Shown: piece by piece, positions 53,883 through 63,591 of the stretch | Layout of the letters: the number at the start of each line of letters is the position of its first letter | How positions within the stretch are numbered: position 1 is the first letter of the stretch | Source of the DNA: Acidobacteriaceae bacterium | GTDB lineage: Bacteria > Acidobacteriota > Terriglobia > Terriglobales > Acidobacteriaceae | Direction: 5' to 3' | NCBI GenBank assembly: GCA_030040425.1 | Contig: JASHTS010000112.1 | Location: forward strand, 1-64,000 | DNA length: 64,000 bases | The notes under the pieces: model-generated | Seen by the model: the letters and a program-made list of their open reading frames with translations, nothing else | Database searches by the model: none | Told to the model about the DNA's origin: nothing | Translations under genes and position numbers: made by a program

Positions 53883-56800
53883 CTAATTCGCTGTGAACGC
53901 AACCTGAAAGGTCGAGCTTTGGCAGGCATTGGCTGAGCTGCTGCAGCTTTGTGTCGACAGATTCGCGGTCCCCGGCGCGAACTGAGATCCTGTGGCGGTT
54001 ACAGTCACCGTGGTGGTTCCAGGTGGCGTAACGTACTGCGGACCCGCGCTTCCGCAAGAGGTGAGCGTGCTCAAAGCGCCCGCAAGGAACACAAGCGCCA
54101 AAACGGTGAGAACCTTGCCCGCTGTGCCCTTCATGGCCCGGCGGCGCGACCAGAAAAGCGCCAGGCCCGTGATTCCACTCGCCCACCAGACCATCCTGGA
54201 AGCGTTGGCAGTTCCCGGGTAGTTGTCGGTGGTGATCTCCATGGTGAACTGTGCGGGAGCAATCGTGTTCGATGGCGTGCTGGCGTAGACGGTGGGCTGG
54301 CCGGGCAGAAAGAGGCATTGCGCGTACGACGGCAAGCCGCTGCAGTGAAGGCCGACCAGGCCGGTCCAGCCTCCCCAGGAGGTGAGTGTCACCGTGATTG
54401 AGCCGGGGCTGCTGTTGCTGCTCGTCAGAGAACCGGCGCTCTGGGTGATGGTGAAATTCGGTGCAGAGACAATCGTGAACGTTGAAGCCGCGGATGTGGA
54501 GGAGTCATAATTGACGTCGCCGGCATAGACCGCAGTGACGTTATACGCTCCCGCGGGCAGGGTGGAGCTGAAGGTTGCGGCGAATGTACCGCCGCTGGCT
54601 GGCTGCACCGGGGCGCTGCCCAAAACCGCCGCGCCGTTCATAAACTGCACCGCGCCGGTGGGGAGACTGGTGCTGCCCGGCGTTACCACCGCAGTGAAGG
54701 AAATCGCATTGGTGGTCAAATCGTTCGCCGGATTGTTATACGTGGTGACGACGGTCAACGCAGTAGACGTGGAAGCCTTGGCCACATTCAAGGTGAGCAA
54801 CGGCGATGTGCTGGCTCCGTAGATCGTGGTTCCCACTTCGGCGCCCGCGTAGGAAGCTTCGATGCCGTGAGAACCGCCGTTCAGCCCATTGGGAAGCTGG
54901 AATGTTGCCGTTCCGTTGCTGAGGGCGGCCGTCCCTGCCACTTCTCCATCCACCGAAAAGCTCACCGTCCCCGAGGGTGTACCGGTGGAAGAGGTCACGC
55001 TCGCCGACAAACTGATCGGCTGACCCGCAAACGGGTTTCCGCTCGCGGGCGATGTAATCGCCAGGGTTGTGGTGGTGGCCTCGACAACGGCCGCAGTGCC
55101 GCTGAGGACCAACTGTTCCGAAGATGCATTGGCTGCATTGCTGCTGAAGGTCAGGGAGTCGGTGAGCAATCCGGAATCGGTGGTCAAAGGCGCGAAGGTG
55201 GCGCCCACCACGCAACTGGTTCCGGTGGCGATGGAACCGGAATTGGCGCACGCCGAACTCGACGAAGTGCCGATGGTATAGTCGCCCGTTGCGCCGGACG
55301 CGGTATAAAACGGCGAATTCAGGGTGAGGGCCTGGTTTCCCGAACTTGCAACCGTAGCGTCCTCCTCGCTGCTCGAGTTGCCGGGCAACACAAAGCCGAA
55401 GGAAAGCGCTCCGCTGATGCGCGACACGCTCCAGACCGCGGCATTCGTGCTGTCGCTGATATAGAGGTCGCCTGCCCCATCGATCGCCATCCCCGAAGGA
55501 GCCGCGATCCCCGCGCCAACGCCAATGGCATCGTTCTGTACCAGAGTGCCGCCTTCATTGGGAATGCGCAACACGCTGCTGCTTCCTTCGTTGACGACGT
55601 AGAGGCTTCCCGATGCATCGAGCGCCAGGGCGGACGGTTGCTCGAGATTGGCGGCAACCACCTCAACCTGGCCCGCACCGAGAGGCCACACGATCTTGTC
55701 CACTTTTCCGTTGCCTGAGTCCGCAACATAAAGGTCGCCGCTCGCGTCGGCGGTGACAGCCAGCGGCGAGCTGAATCCCGAGCCGACGGTATACGCCGCG
55801 CCCACCTCGAGCGAGCCGTCATTGGGCACGAAGACGATGCGACTGTTGCCGCTATCCGCGATATACAGATTGCCGGCTGCGTCCGTGGCTACTCCCGCGG
55901 GAGCGTTCAAGTCGGAGCCGGCTATCGAACCCGAAGCCACCACCATCTGCGCGGAATTGCTCAAAGCGCCACTGAGCAGGGGAACTTCGACAATCCGGTT
56001 ATTTCCGCTGTCGGCGACAAAGACATCTCCCTGGCTGTCTATGGCGACGCCCATCGGCTTGCTCAGCCCGCTGCCAATCGGAACGCTGGTCGAGCTTCCA
56101 GCGGCATACTCGTCCACGGTGTTGGCGCCCGCATCGGCAACGAAGACATTGCCGCTCGCGTCAACCGCAACCCCCTCAGGCGACGTGAACCCGCTGCCCA
56201 AAGCGGTCGCGCTTCCGGGGTCGACGGTGAGCGCGGCGCCGAGGCCGGTTCCAAAAACCTGGGCAGAGGCAAGGTTCGCACCGCTGCTGTCAGAAAGAAT
56301 TACGGCGGCGCCCTGAACACCCGGCGCGGACGGAGCGTAATTCACAACCACGGTGCAGCTTTGTTTGGCAGTGTATGCGGTGCCCGCCGCGCAACTTCCG
56401 CTGCCGAGGGCAAATTGGCGGCTCGTCACACCGCCGGAGACGGCGGCGATCGCCGCAGGAGTCACATCGGCATTGAAGACAACATCGAGCGTGCCGGAGG
56501 CGCTCGATGCCCCTGACAGAGCCTGGCTGCCGAGGTTGACGGATCCAAGCGTCTGCTGGCTGAAGCTCCCGTAGCTGGTGTACCCTCCTGGCGCATTGGG
56601 TGAATAGAAGATCGCCGGATCGTTGGTGCCGTTGATGCCTGCGGTGAGCGGGCTTCCAATGGCAAGTCCGGTGGCCACCAGGTACGCACTGCCGAACTGC
56701 AGGCTGGGCGTGGAGGTTCCGGACGCAGCAGCGTACGGAACTTCGTAGATGCTTCCGGCTCCGGTATCGCCAATGTAGAGATCGCCCGCCGCATCGAAAC

Positions 56801-57560
56801 TCAGGCCGAATGCATTGGTCAGCGTAGTAATGACCGCCGTCGGGCTCGATGCGTAGGCGCCATCGCTGTAAGGCAGCTCATAAACAGTGGTGCCCGAGGT
56901 ATAGAAGACGTCGTCACTCGCATCGACCGCGACCGAAGTTGCTTCGCTTGCCAAGTTGCTCGCGAGCGCTGTCGGGGTTCCGGAAGAGCTGATTTCGAGA
57001 ACCCAGTAGGCAGTAGGCGTGCAGCAGCTTACGCCGGTGGTGGCGAAGACATTGTTGGACGCATCCACCGCGATGTCGGCCGGCGCCCAGAAGTAGCTGA
57101 TGGGACCCAGGCTGTCGATGTCGGATGCAAGATCGACGGCTGAGGAAAGCTGCGGCGCACAGTTCGTGATAGGGATCTTCCAGATGTGGCCGCCGGCTCC
57201 CGCATAGCTGCCATCCATGCCGGCAACATAGAGGTCGCTGCTGCCATAGACCGCCAGTCCATAACTGCCGCCGGTGAGACCGTTCGGCGGCAACGCAAGG
57301 CTCACAGCAGTGCTGCTTCCGGCGGGAACTTCCATCAGCGTGCCGCCGGCCTCCATCTCGTAGAAGTTCCCGCAGCCATCCTGCACCACCTTGGTGGGGA
57401 ATTGGATTCCGGATGGGCCGATCGCAGACAGGGATGTGATGACCGCGGGCGGCACAGTCTGCGCCATGCTTGCCGCACTCAGAGCGGCCAGCAGCGCCGC
57501 GGCCGAGAGTCCTGCTCTTCCCAGCACCCCTTGCAGCCATTGTTTCCCGCCGATCGACAT
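53883..57560 (-). CDS. Secreted NHL-repeat / Ig-repeat surface protein with C-terminal anchor
   Basis: A 1225-residue protein with a signal peptide (GLSAAALLAALSAASMAQ). NHL-type propeller repeats follow, in two groups interrupted by a choice-of-anchor-like beta region (FTSPEGVAVDASGNVFVADAGANTVDEY, LNAPAGVATDAAGNLYIADSGNSRIVFV). Two Ig-like (Big_3) repeats come next (SPASGNPFAGQPISLSASVTSSTGTPSGTVSF). The C-terminus is hydrophobic-SRRR-hydrophobic-SCGSAGP and a threonine-rich strand, the same design as in the S53 peptidase. It is likely displayed on the cell surface for adhesion or glycan contact. ATG 57560 has GGAGG five bases upstream; the frame is open to 57650. It follows TonB receptor 3 by 94 bases and is probably co-transcribed. 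Confidence 0.82.
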   Translation of the reverse strand: MSIGGKQWLQGVLGRAGLSAAALLAALSAASMAQTVPPAVITSLSAIGPSGIQFPTKVVQDGCGNFYEMEAGGTLMEVPAGSSTAVSLALPPNGLTGGSYGLAVYGSSDLYVAGMDGSYAGAGGHIWKIPITNCAPQLSSAVDLASDIDSLGPISYFWAPADIAVDASNNVFATTGVSCCTPTAYWVLEISSSGTPTALASNLASEATSVAVDASDDVFYTSGTTVYELPYSDGAYASSPTAVITTLTNAFGLSFDAAGDLYIGDTGAGSIYEVPYAAASGTSTPSLQFGSAYLVATGLAIGSPLTAGINGTNDPAIFYSPNAPGGYTSYGSFSQQTLGSVNLGSQALSGASSASGTLDVVFNADVTPAAIAAVSGGVTSRQFALGSGSCAAGTAYTAKQSCTVVVNYAPSAPGVQGAAVILSDSSGANLASAQVFGTGLGAALTVDPGSATALGSGFTSPEGVAVDASGNVFVADAGANTVDEYAAGSSTSVPIGSGLSKPMGVAIDSQGDVFVADSGNNRIVEVPLLSGALSNSAQMVVASGSIAGSDLNAPAGVATDAAGNLYIADSGNSRIVFVPNDGSLEVGAAYTVGSGFSSPLAVTADASGDLYVADSGNGKVDKIVWPLGAGQVEVVAANLEQPSALALDASGSLYVVNEGSSSVLRIPNEGGTLVQNDAIGVGAGIAAPSGMAIDGAGDLYISDSTNAAVWSVSRISGALSFGFVLPGNSSSEEDATVASSGNQALTLNSPFYTASGATGDYTIGTSSSSACANSGSIATGTSCVVGATFAPLTTDSGLLTDSLTFSSNAANASSEQLVLSGTAAVVEATTTTLAITSPASGNPFAGQPISLSASVTSSTGTPSGTVSFSVDGEVAGTAALSNGTATFQLPNGLNGGSHGIEASYAGAEVGTTIYGASTSPLLTLNVAKASTSTALTVVTTYNNPANDLTTNAISFTAVVTPGSTSLPTGAVQFMNGAAVLGSAPVQPASGGTFAATFSSTLPAGAYNVTAVYAGDVNYDSSTSAASTFTIVSAPNFTITQSAGSLTSSNSSPGSITVTLTSWGGWTGLVGLHCSGLPSYAQCLFLPGQPTVYASTPSNTIAPAQFTMEITTDNYPGTANASRMVWWASGITGLALFWSRRRAMKGTAGKVLTVLALVFLAGALSTLTSCGSAGPQYVTPPGTTTVTVTATGSQFAPGTANLSTQSCSSSANACQSSTFQVAFTAN

Positions 57561-57654
57561 TCCCGCCTCCAGAATCCCTGCTCTTCCGATTGGTCTCGCC
57601 ATTCGCTTGAACAGCATCGCCGCATTGCACTGCGCGCGAGCCGAATGCATCGGC

Positions 57655-60600
57655 TCAGAACGTGTACTTCACGCCCAGCTCCACAATGCGGCCGGGCCCG
57701 TTGGCAATCGGACCCGACTTATAACCGGTGTAGCCGAAGATATTCGCATTCGGCACCGCCGCCGACACTGCGGCCTGCAGCGTGTCAAAGGTCTGCCCCG
57801 AGGGATCCGAGATCACCAGATCGACGCCATTTTGCGCGTTGTTGTTGAAGGACCGCAACGGATGATTCAGAAAATCGAAGCCGGCGACCTTGAATTGCAG
57901 GCTTTGCCGCTCGGTGATCTTGAAGTCCTTGAAAACCGTCAGGTCGGAGCTGAAAAAGGCCGGCCCGTGAACGTCAGGCAGGTTCCACCATCCCTGCCGT
58001 CCCATGGCGGGCAGCGCGAAGCAATTCCCGTTGATGTACTCGACGGCGGTAATGCTGCCGGTCTTCGTCGAGTGAAGATTCGCTTTCGGATTGCAGGTGA
58101 CCACCGGTTGCACGCTATAGTCCGGGGTGCCGAGCCAGTTCCCCGAGTTCACTGCGTAGGTGGTGGTGGTGGAACTCGAAGAATTGAAACCCACAGCGCC
58201 CGATAAGGAGAAATTGGTGGTGCCATTGATGACCGCCATGTCCGGGCCGCTCTGGATCCCCTCGATTCCCGAAATCTCCCAGCCATTGGCCACGCCGCCA
58301 AACACGCGATTGCCGTGATAGGGCGTTCCCTCCTGCCAGGAGTAGCTCAGGTTGAACACCTGGGTGCGATTGAAGGCCAACATGCCGTAGTCGTGGTGGG
58401 CGTCGATGGGATCGGCAATATAGCCGGTATCGTAGTTTCCGCGCACGCCCAGGGCCTTCGACCAGACATAGTTCGCATTGAAGATGATGGGACCTTCCTC
58501 TTTCTTCCACGAAGTCTGCAGCGCGTTGTAATTTGCCCAGGCGATATGGTTGGGCACAAAGACCTGGGTGTAGTTGGGATAAGGCCGGTAATCCGACCAG
58601 TTCAAGATGTTGGGCGGCGCCACCACCTGGCCGTAATACGGGCTGGTCGGAAGCGGGTCAGGCCCGAAGCCTGCACCCAGCGGCACCACGTTCTGGTTCT
58701 CCAGATTGCCCAGCGTCGCAAGATGGGAGCTTTGATTGCCCACGTACGCGACCTCGGCTATCGAGTTCCAGGGCGTCTTCCGGTCCAGCGTGAGATTGTA
58801 GTTATAGGTGACCGGCTGTTCGCTGTCGTGCGGATCGAGCGCGTAGAAGCTGAACATGCCCACGGTTGAAGTCGCTGCCGCTCCCACTCCGCAGCCCCCT
58901 GAAGGCACGGTACCCGGGACAAACAACTGTTGATAGGTGCAGCCGTTCGCGCCGGGAATGGAATAGGTGCTGATGCCGGCCGTGGTGTTCGCGGCTCCGG
59001 CCTCCGTATTGTACGAATCGTGCGAACGGTATGCTCCCCAACCCCCACGGAACACCGTTCTTCCATCGCCCGTCACGTCCCACGCCACGCCTGCGCGCGG
59101 CGAATAAAACAGCACCGTCGCCGGCGCGCCCGAAAGCGGTATGCTGCCCCCATTCGTATGCTTATGCCAATAGACCCCGGGCCACGTTGTTGGATCGTTG
59201 CCGTTGATACTCGTGGAGTAGCCGTAAGCGGACGGCTCCCAGACCGCCAGCCCGATGCCGTGCGGATCAGTCCACGGTCCAAGATGCTCCAGGCGAACAC
59301 CCAGAGTGAGCGTGATGCGCCGGTTCAATTTCCACTCGTCGGTGCCGAAAAACGAAAGGGTCTTGAAGTTCATGTCCGAGGATAGATCCGCATTCGCCTG
59401 GCTGTAGGACTGCGCGCACCCCGTGATGAGATCCGCCACCGCATTGCCCAGGTCCATGTAGAGCGTGGTCGATCCTACCGGCGGCTGATAGTTGGCAAGG
59501 CAGTAGTCGTAGGAAGCGAAAACAAAGCTTCCCTGTGCCGGGTTGCCCAGCGCGATCTGGTTATTGGCAGTGACCTCGGTGTAAATTCCTCCCTTGATGG
59601 AGTGCGATCCGAGTTGCTTGCTCAAGGTGTCCTGCACGTTCCAGGAAAACTTCCGCAGGTACTCCGAGCCCGGCGGCACGTACGACATGGCAAAGCTGGG
59701 CACGCCGATCTGGTAATTGGTAATCTCCGGCAACTGCGTGGTGTCGTTAGCCAGGTGCCCGCCCGGCCACGGCCAGCCGGTGCCGGAATCCTCCACGAGG
59801 GAGCGGTTGGCGAACTGCATCGGCTCGTAAAAGTAAGCGCCGCTTGCCACCAGTTCGTTGGTGAGCGATTGCGAGAAGATACGCGTCAGATTCGCCGAAA
59901 GCACGTGGGAATAGGCGTTGGAGAATTCCGGCGTCGGATAGGGAATCGTGCCCGAAGGGTTGTAGTAGATGTTGTTCATGGGCGATTCCGCGTTCACCGC
60001 CTCGTAGTTGTAGGTCCCATAGAACTTCAGGTTGTCGGTGAAGTTCTCATCCACGCGGCTGTGAATCTGCAAGCCGTTGTTGGTCCCCATGACGTTCTTT
60101 ACGTAATTGAATCCGTCGGTCGAAGCAGTCGCGATTCCCGGCAGCGGCTGGGGTACGCGGTTGATCTTTGGATAGAACTTGGTGTACGCGGCGGCGGCGG
60201 CCGTCTGAATCGCGGTCGACGGAATCTGCCCATTGGAGGAGGAGTTGACCACATCTCCGTTCTCGTCGTTGGTGGTTCCTGCGCTGCCGGGGACGTAGCA
60301 GATTCCGCCCACGTTGGACAGGTTGCCGAACGCGTAGGGCTCGGTGCAGTTGGAAGTGAGTGTTGCCTGGCTGAGATTGAGCGCCTGGGCAAGGGTCGCG
60401 GCGCTGAAGTCTCCGCCCAGCATGGCTGCGTTGGGGATGAATGCCTGCGCCAGGGCATTGACGCTGGTCTGGTTGTAATCCTCGACTCCCAGCCAGAACG
60501 TCATCTTCTTCGACTGATTGAAGCCTGTCCCGGGGATCTCCACCGGACCGCCGATGCTCGCGCCGGGATAGACAAACCGGTTGTCGGGTTTGGCCGTTCC

Positions 60601-61512
60601 ATAATAATTCGACAGCCAGTCATTGGCGTTGAACGCCGCATTGCGGACATAGCCATAGAGCGAACCGTGATACTCGGCTCCGCCGGACTTGCCCACCGCG
60701 TTGATCACGATCGGCCCCTTGGCCTCGTCGGCGCCAAAGTTCGAGGTCTGGACGCTGACCTCCTGCACCTGGTCCGCATTCACATTCATGATCTGGCCGC
60801 CCATGTCGCCGGGATCGATCACATCGGCGGAATCCGTGACCAGGTTCACCTGCCCCTGCTGCGGGGCCGAACCATTGGCGCCATAGCTGCCCAGGTTTCC
60901 GCTGCCGAAGCCCATCACCTCATAATCCGGAGCCTGGTTTTGAATGCTGGTGCCGCCGTTGAGAGTGAAGCCGGGCAGAGTTTTTACCAGCTCGGAGACA
61001 TCGCGGCCCACCGTGGAGAGGCGTGCGATGTCGCCGGAGGTAATCAGCTCCGACCGTTCAGGCGAGGTGAGCGCGACGCCGGCAGCGGTGGCCGAAACGG
61101 TCACCTGTGTGGTCACCGCCCCCACCTTCATGGCGATCTTGTCGATCCCGATGCTGTCGCCCGGGTGTACCGCAATGTCCGTGACCATCCACGGTTCGAA
61201 TCCGCTCATGGAGATTTTCACGTCATAGGCTCTGCCCGGCTGGACCGCGGCGAAGATGAACTCACCCGCGCCATTGCTCACGGTCGAACGCTCCGCCCGG
61301 CTGCTCTCGTCAACCAGTACCACCCGCGCGCCCGGAATCAGGGCGCCTGTGGTGTCGCGTACGGTTCCGGAAATCGAAGAGGTGGTTTGTCCCCGGGCTA
61401 CGGCAAGAGCCAACAGGCAGGCTGCGCATCCGGCTAGGCTGCGGAGCCAAAACCTCCGTGCAAATGCCCGCGCAAGGCCTGCGCCGCGAGAGTGAATCAC
61501 TGGCTTAAACAA
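57655..61512 (-). CDS. TonB-dependent receptor 3 (Oar-like), probable TTG start
   Basis: A 1285-residue outer-membrane receptor. A signal peptide (LRSLAGCAACLLALAVARGQ) leads to the regulatory domain (SSISGTVRDTTGALIPGARVVLVDESS ... FIFAAVQPGRAYDVKISMSGF). The plug has DIARLSTVGRDVSELVKTLPGFTLNGG and NADQVQEVSVQTSNFGADEAKGPIVINAVGKSGGAEYHG, and the barrel ends RIVELGVKYTF. No ATG fits: the frame is open to 61809, but that stretch is arginine-rich. TTG 61512 lies seven bases after GGGAGG and begins FKPVIHSRG just before the signal peptide, so I choose it. The NHL/Ig protein follows. Substrate unknown. Confidence 0.88.
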   Translation of the reverse strand: MFKPVIHSRGAGLARAFARRFWLRSLAGCAACLLALAVARGQTTSSISGTVRDTTGALIPGARVVLVDESSRAERSTVSNGAGEFIFAAVQPGRAYDVKISMSGFEPWMVTDIAVHPGDSIGIDKIAMKVGAVTTQVTVSATAAGVALTSPERSELITSGDIARLSTVGRDVSELVKTLPGFTLNGGTSIQNQAPDYEVMGFGSGNLGSYGANGSAPQQGQVNLVTDSADVIDPGDMGGQIMNVNADQVQEVSVQTSNFGADEAKGPIVINAVGKSGGAEYHGSLYGYVRNAAFNANDWLSNYYGTAKPDNRFVYPGASIGGPVEIPGTGFNQSKKMTFWLGVEDYNQTSVNALAQAFIPNAAMLGGDFSAATLAQALNLSQATLTSNCTEPYAFGNLSNVGGICYVPGSAGTTNDENGDVVNSSSNGQIPSTAIQTAAAAAYTKFYPKINRVPQPLPGIATASTDGFNYVKNVMGTNNGLQIHSRVDENFTDNLKFYGTYNYEAVNAESPMNNIYYNPSGTIPYPTPEFSNAYSHVLSANLTRIFSQSLTNELVASGAYFYEPMQFANRSLVEDSGTGWPWPGGHLANDTTQLPEITNYQIGVPSFAMSYVPPGSEYLRKFSWNVQDTLSKQLGSHSIKGGIYTEVTANNQIALGNPAQGSFVFASYDYCLANYQPPVGSTTLYMDLGNAVADLITGCAQSYSQANADLSSDMNFKTLSFFGTDEWKLNRRITLTLGVRLEHLGPWTDPHGIGLAVWEPSAYGYSTSINGNDPTTWPGVYWHKHTNGGSIPLSGAPATVLFYSPRAGVAWDVTGDGRTVFRGGWGAYRSHDSYNTEAGAANTTAGISTYSIPGANGCTYQQLFVPGTVPSGGCGVGAAATSTVGMFSFYALDPHDSEQPVTYNYNLTLDRKTPWNSIAEVAYVGNQSSHLATLGNLENQNVVPLGAGFGPDPLPTSPYYGQVVAPPNILNWSDYRPYPNYTQVFVPNHIAWANYNALQTSWKKEEGPIIFNANYVWSKALGVRGNYDTGYIADPIDAHHDYGMLAFNRTQVFNLSYSWQEGTPYHGNRVFGGVANGWEISGIEGIQSGPDMAVINGTTNFSLSGAVGFNSSSSTTTTYAVNSGNWLGTPDYSVQPVVTCNPKANLHSTKTGSITAVEYINGNCFALPAMGRQGWWNLPDVHGPAFFSSDLTVFKDFKITERQSLQFKVAGFDFLNHPLRSFNNNAQNGVDLVISDPSGQTFDTLQAAVSAAVPNANIFGYTGYKSGPIANGPGRIVELGVKYTF

Positions 61513-61900
61513 AAGAATGCCTCCCAACTGAAAGTCCCCGGTTCCGGCTTCGTCGCCTGCCGGTTTTCCGCGCCACCTGTTCAATCCGCTCCGCGCGGGA
61601 TCCCACGCAGCCAAATGCAGTCGCCCGGCGCGGGAAACATTGCGGCCGGCAGGGAAGGCGCCGCCAGAAAAATCCGCCCTGCTGCGCCAAGTCCTCGTTT
61701 CGCGGCTGCCCCGCCTCTCCGCTTTGCCTTCCGCCTCAGGCCCTTCCGTCTCGGGCGCTACCGGGCACGCACACACTTCCGCGCAGCTTAAAGAAACCGC
61801 TGAAGGCAAAAAGGTATGTTCGGCTTGAATCGATGCGAAAGGTTAATCTTGTACAGAATTGTTCCATCTCCGCCCGGAAACAGGTACACCCTTGACTGGC
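61513..61900. other. Divergent intergenic region between TonB receptor 3 and the GH-A enzyme
   Basis: Both flanking frames stay open across parts of this region, but their translations look non-coding. The GGGAGG ribosome site of the receptor lies just right of 61512. I found no convincing promoter pair in either direction; TTGACT at 61892 has no good -10. Confidence 0.4.
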
Positions 61901-63532
61901 ATGAAGATAATTACGCTGTTACATGCCCTGGATGCTAATCGTTTTCATGGCTTTCCGCAATGCATTCCGCACCGTTTGCAGCCGGCGGGTAAACGGGCAT
62001 GCTTGGCCTGGCGAAGCCGCGCGGAACGGCAGGTTCACTTCCCGGGACCCTGCGAGGTCCCGGTCCTCGCCAGCTCCATCCAGCCCGTTCACCGCCGTCC
62101 GCCGCACGGGCCGGCAAGCGTCCGGCGCCTCGCTCACCGGTTCGCGGGCTCGGCTGCCCTGGCAATCCTGGCAGCCTCCGCTCATCTCGCCTCGCCGCAA
62201 CGCAGCGCAACCGTAAGCGTCGATCTGAGCCGTCCGCTTGCGACTGTCTCGCCGGCTGCCTACGGTGTGGACATGTCGGTTTACGACAACGATTTCACGC
62301 CGCCCGACTTGTCCGGGAAACTGAAAGCCGCCGGCGTCACGGCATTGCGTTTTCCCGGCGGCTCCTACTCCGACATCTACCATTGGCAAACGAACTCCGC
62401 CACGGTGGGGCAGAACATCTATATCAACGCCAATGATTCCTTCGATCACTTCATGACCAGGGACGTGCTTCCTTCGGGAGCGCAGGCCATCCTCACCGTG
62501 AATTATGGCTCCAATGCCGCGGGCGACGCAGGCGGCGACCCAGCCGAAGCCGCTGCATGGGTGCGCTATGCCAACGTTGAGATGAAGTGGAACATTCAAT
62601 ACTGGGAAATCGGCAACGAAGTGGAAGGCAACGGCTATTTCGGCGCCAAAGGCTGGGAGCTTGACCTGCACTTTCCCGAGGGTGATAAGACCAAGCGCGT
62701 TGGGCAGCCCGCGCTCTCGCAGGATGCCTATGGCGAGAATGCGCTTGCGTTCATTCGCGCAATGAAATCTGTCGACTCTTCCATCAAGATCGGCGTCGGC
62801 GTTGACCTCGCGGACCAAAACAAGCTCGCGCGGAGCGTTCCCCTGCTCAGGCGTGCGGGCTCCAGGATCGACTTTGTCATCGTGCACTGGTACCCGCGGG
62901 GCAGCACTTCCGACCTCAGCGTCACCGATCAGATTCTGCCCCGGACCCGCGAACTCCGCAGACAGCTTGAGCGATGCGCAGGAGAACGAGCCCGAAACCT
63001 GCCCCTTGCCATCACCGAAACCAACGGAGGAGCACCGGGCGCGGCGCGCGCGCTTTTTGCCACCGACACTTATCTCACCTGGTTCGAGGCCGGCGCATTC
63101 AATGTGGACTGGCAGGAGATGCACAATGGCTTTCTCTCCGACGGTGAAGATACGCCACTCGACACGCCCACCGAGGCGTATTACGGATTGCAGATGGCAG
63201 CTCTGGCAGCGCGCCCCGGCGACACTCTGGTGGAAACACGGTCGAGTGCACCCGCGCTTGCGGCGCACGGCGTAAAGCGCGGGGACGGCACCGTGGCAGT
63301 GGTGTTGATCAATCGAGATCCCGACCAGCCTTATACTGTCACTCTATCCATTGCCGGGTTCGCGCCGGGCGTCGCCGGAACGCGTTACGATTTTGGCCGC
63401 GCCAACTTCCGCTTCAACAGCCCCTGGGCCACCTCGGGCATCGGGAAAAGCACATTTACTACGTCAGGCGGCTTGCAGTTCACAGTCCCCGCTTACTCCG
63501 AGACCGTGCTCGTGATCCCTGCCGCAAAGTAG
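61901..63532 (+). CDS. Secreted clan GH-A glycoside hydrolase (arabinofuranosidase-like), family uncertain
   Basis: From this start the product has 543 residues. The catalytic barrel begins VDLSRPLATVSPAAYGVDMSVYDNDF and has RFPGGSYSDIYHWQTN, the acid/base Glu240 in YWEIGNEVEGNGYFG and the nucleophile Glu373 in PLAITETNGGAPGAA. A C-terminal beta domain follows (TVAVVLINRDPDQPYTVTLS). The pattern is that of GH51/GH39/GH44-like retaining enzymes; I cannot place it in one family. A signal-like hydrophobic run (AHRFAGSAALAILAASAHLASPQ) begins some 75 residues after ATG 61901, too far for a normal signal peptide, so the true start is unresolved. It is divergent from TonB receptor 3 and convergent with GH31. 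Confidence 0.75.
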   Translation: MKIITLLHALDANRFHGFPQCIPHRLQPAGKRACLAWRSRAERQVHFPGPCEVPVLASSIQPVHRRPPHGPASVRRLAHRFAGSAALAILAASAHLASPQRSATVSVDLSRPLATVSPAAYGVDMSVYDNDFTPPDLSGKLKAAGVTALRFPGGSYSDIYHWQTNSATVGQNIYINANDSFDHFMTRDVLPSGAQAILTVNYGSNAAGDAGGDPAEAAAWVRYANVEMKWNIQYWEIGNEVEGNGYFGAKGWELDLHFPEGDKTKRVGQPALSQDAYGENALAFIRAMKSVDSSIKIGVGVDLADQNKLARSVPLLRRAGSRIDFVIVHWYPRGSTSDLSVTDQILPRTRELRRQLERCAGERARNLPLAITETNGGAPGAARALFATDTYLTWFEAGAFNVDWQEMHNGFLSDGEDTPLDTPTEAYYGLQMAALAARPGDTLVETRSSAPALAAHGVKRGDGTVAVVLINRDPDQPYTVTLSIAGFAPGVAGTRYDFGRANFRFNSPWATSGIGKSTFTTSGGLQFTVPAYSETVLVIPAAK

Positions 63533-63591
63533 AGAGCTCGGCGCATCGGGCAACCCGGAGCGTCGCGAGCAGGCGCCGGCCCTGATTTCCA

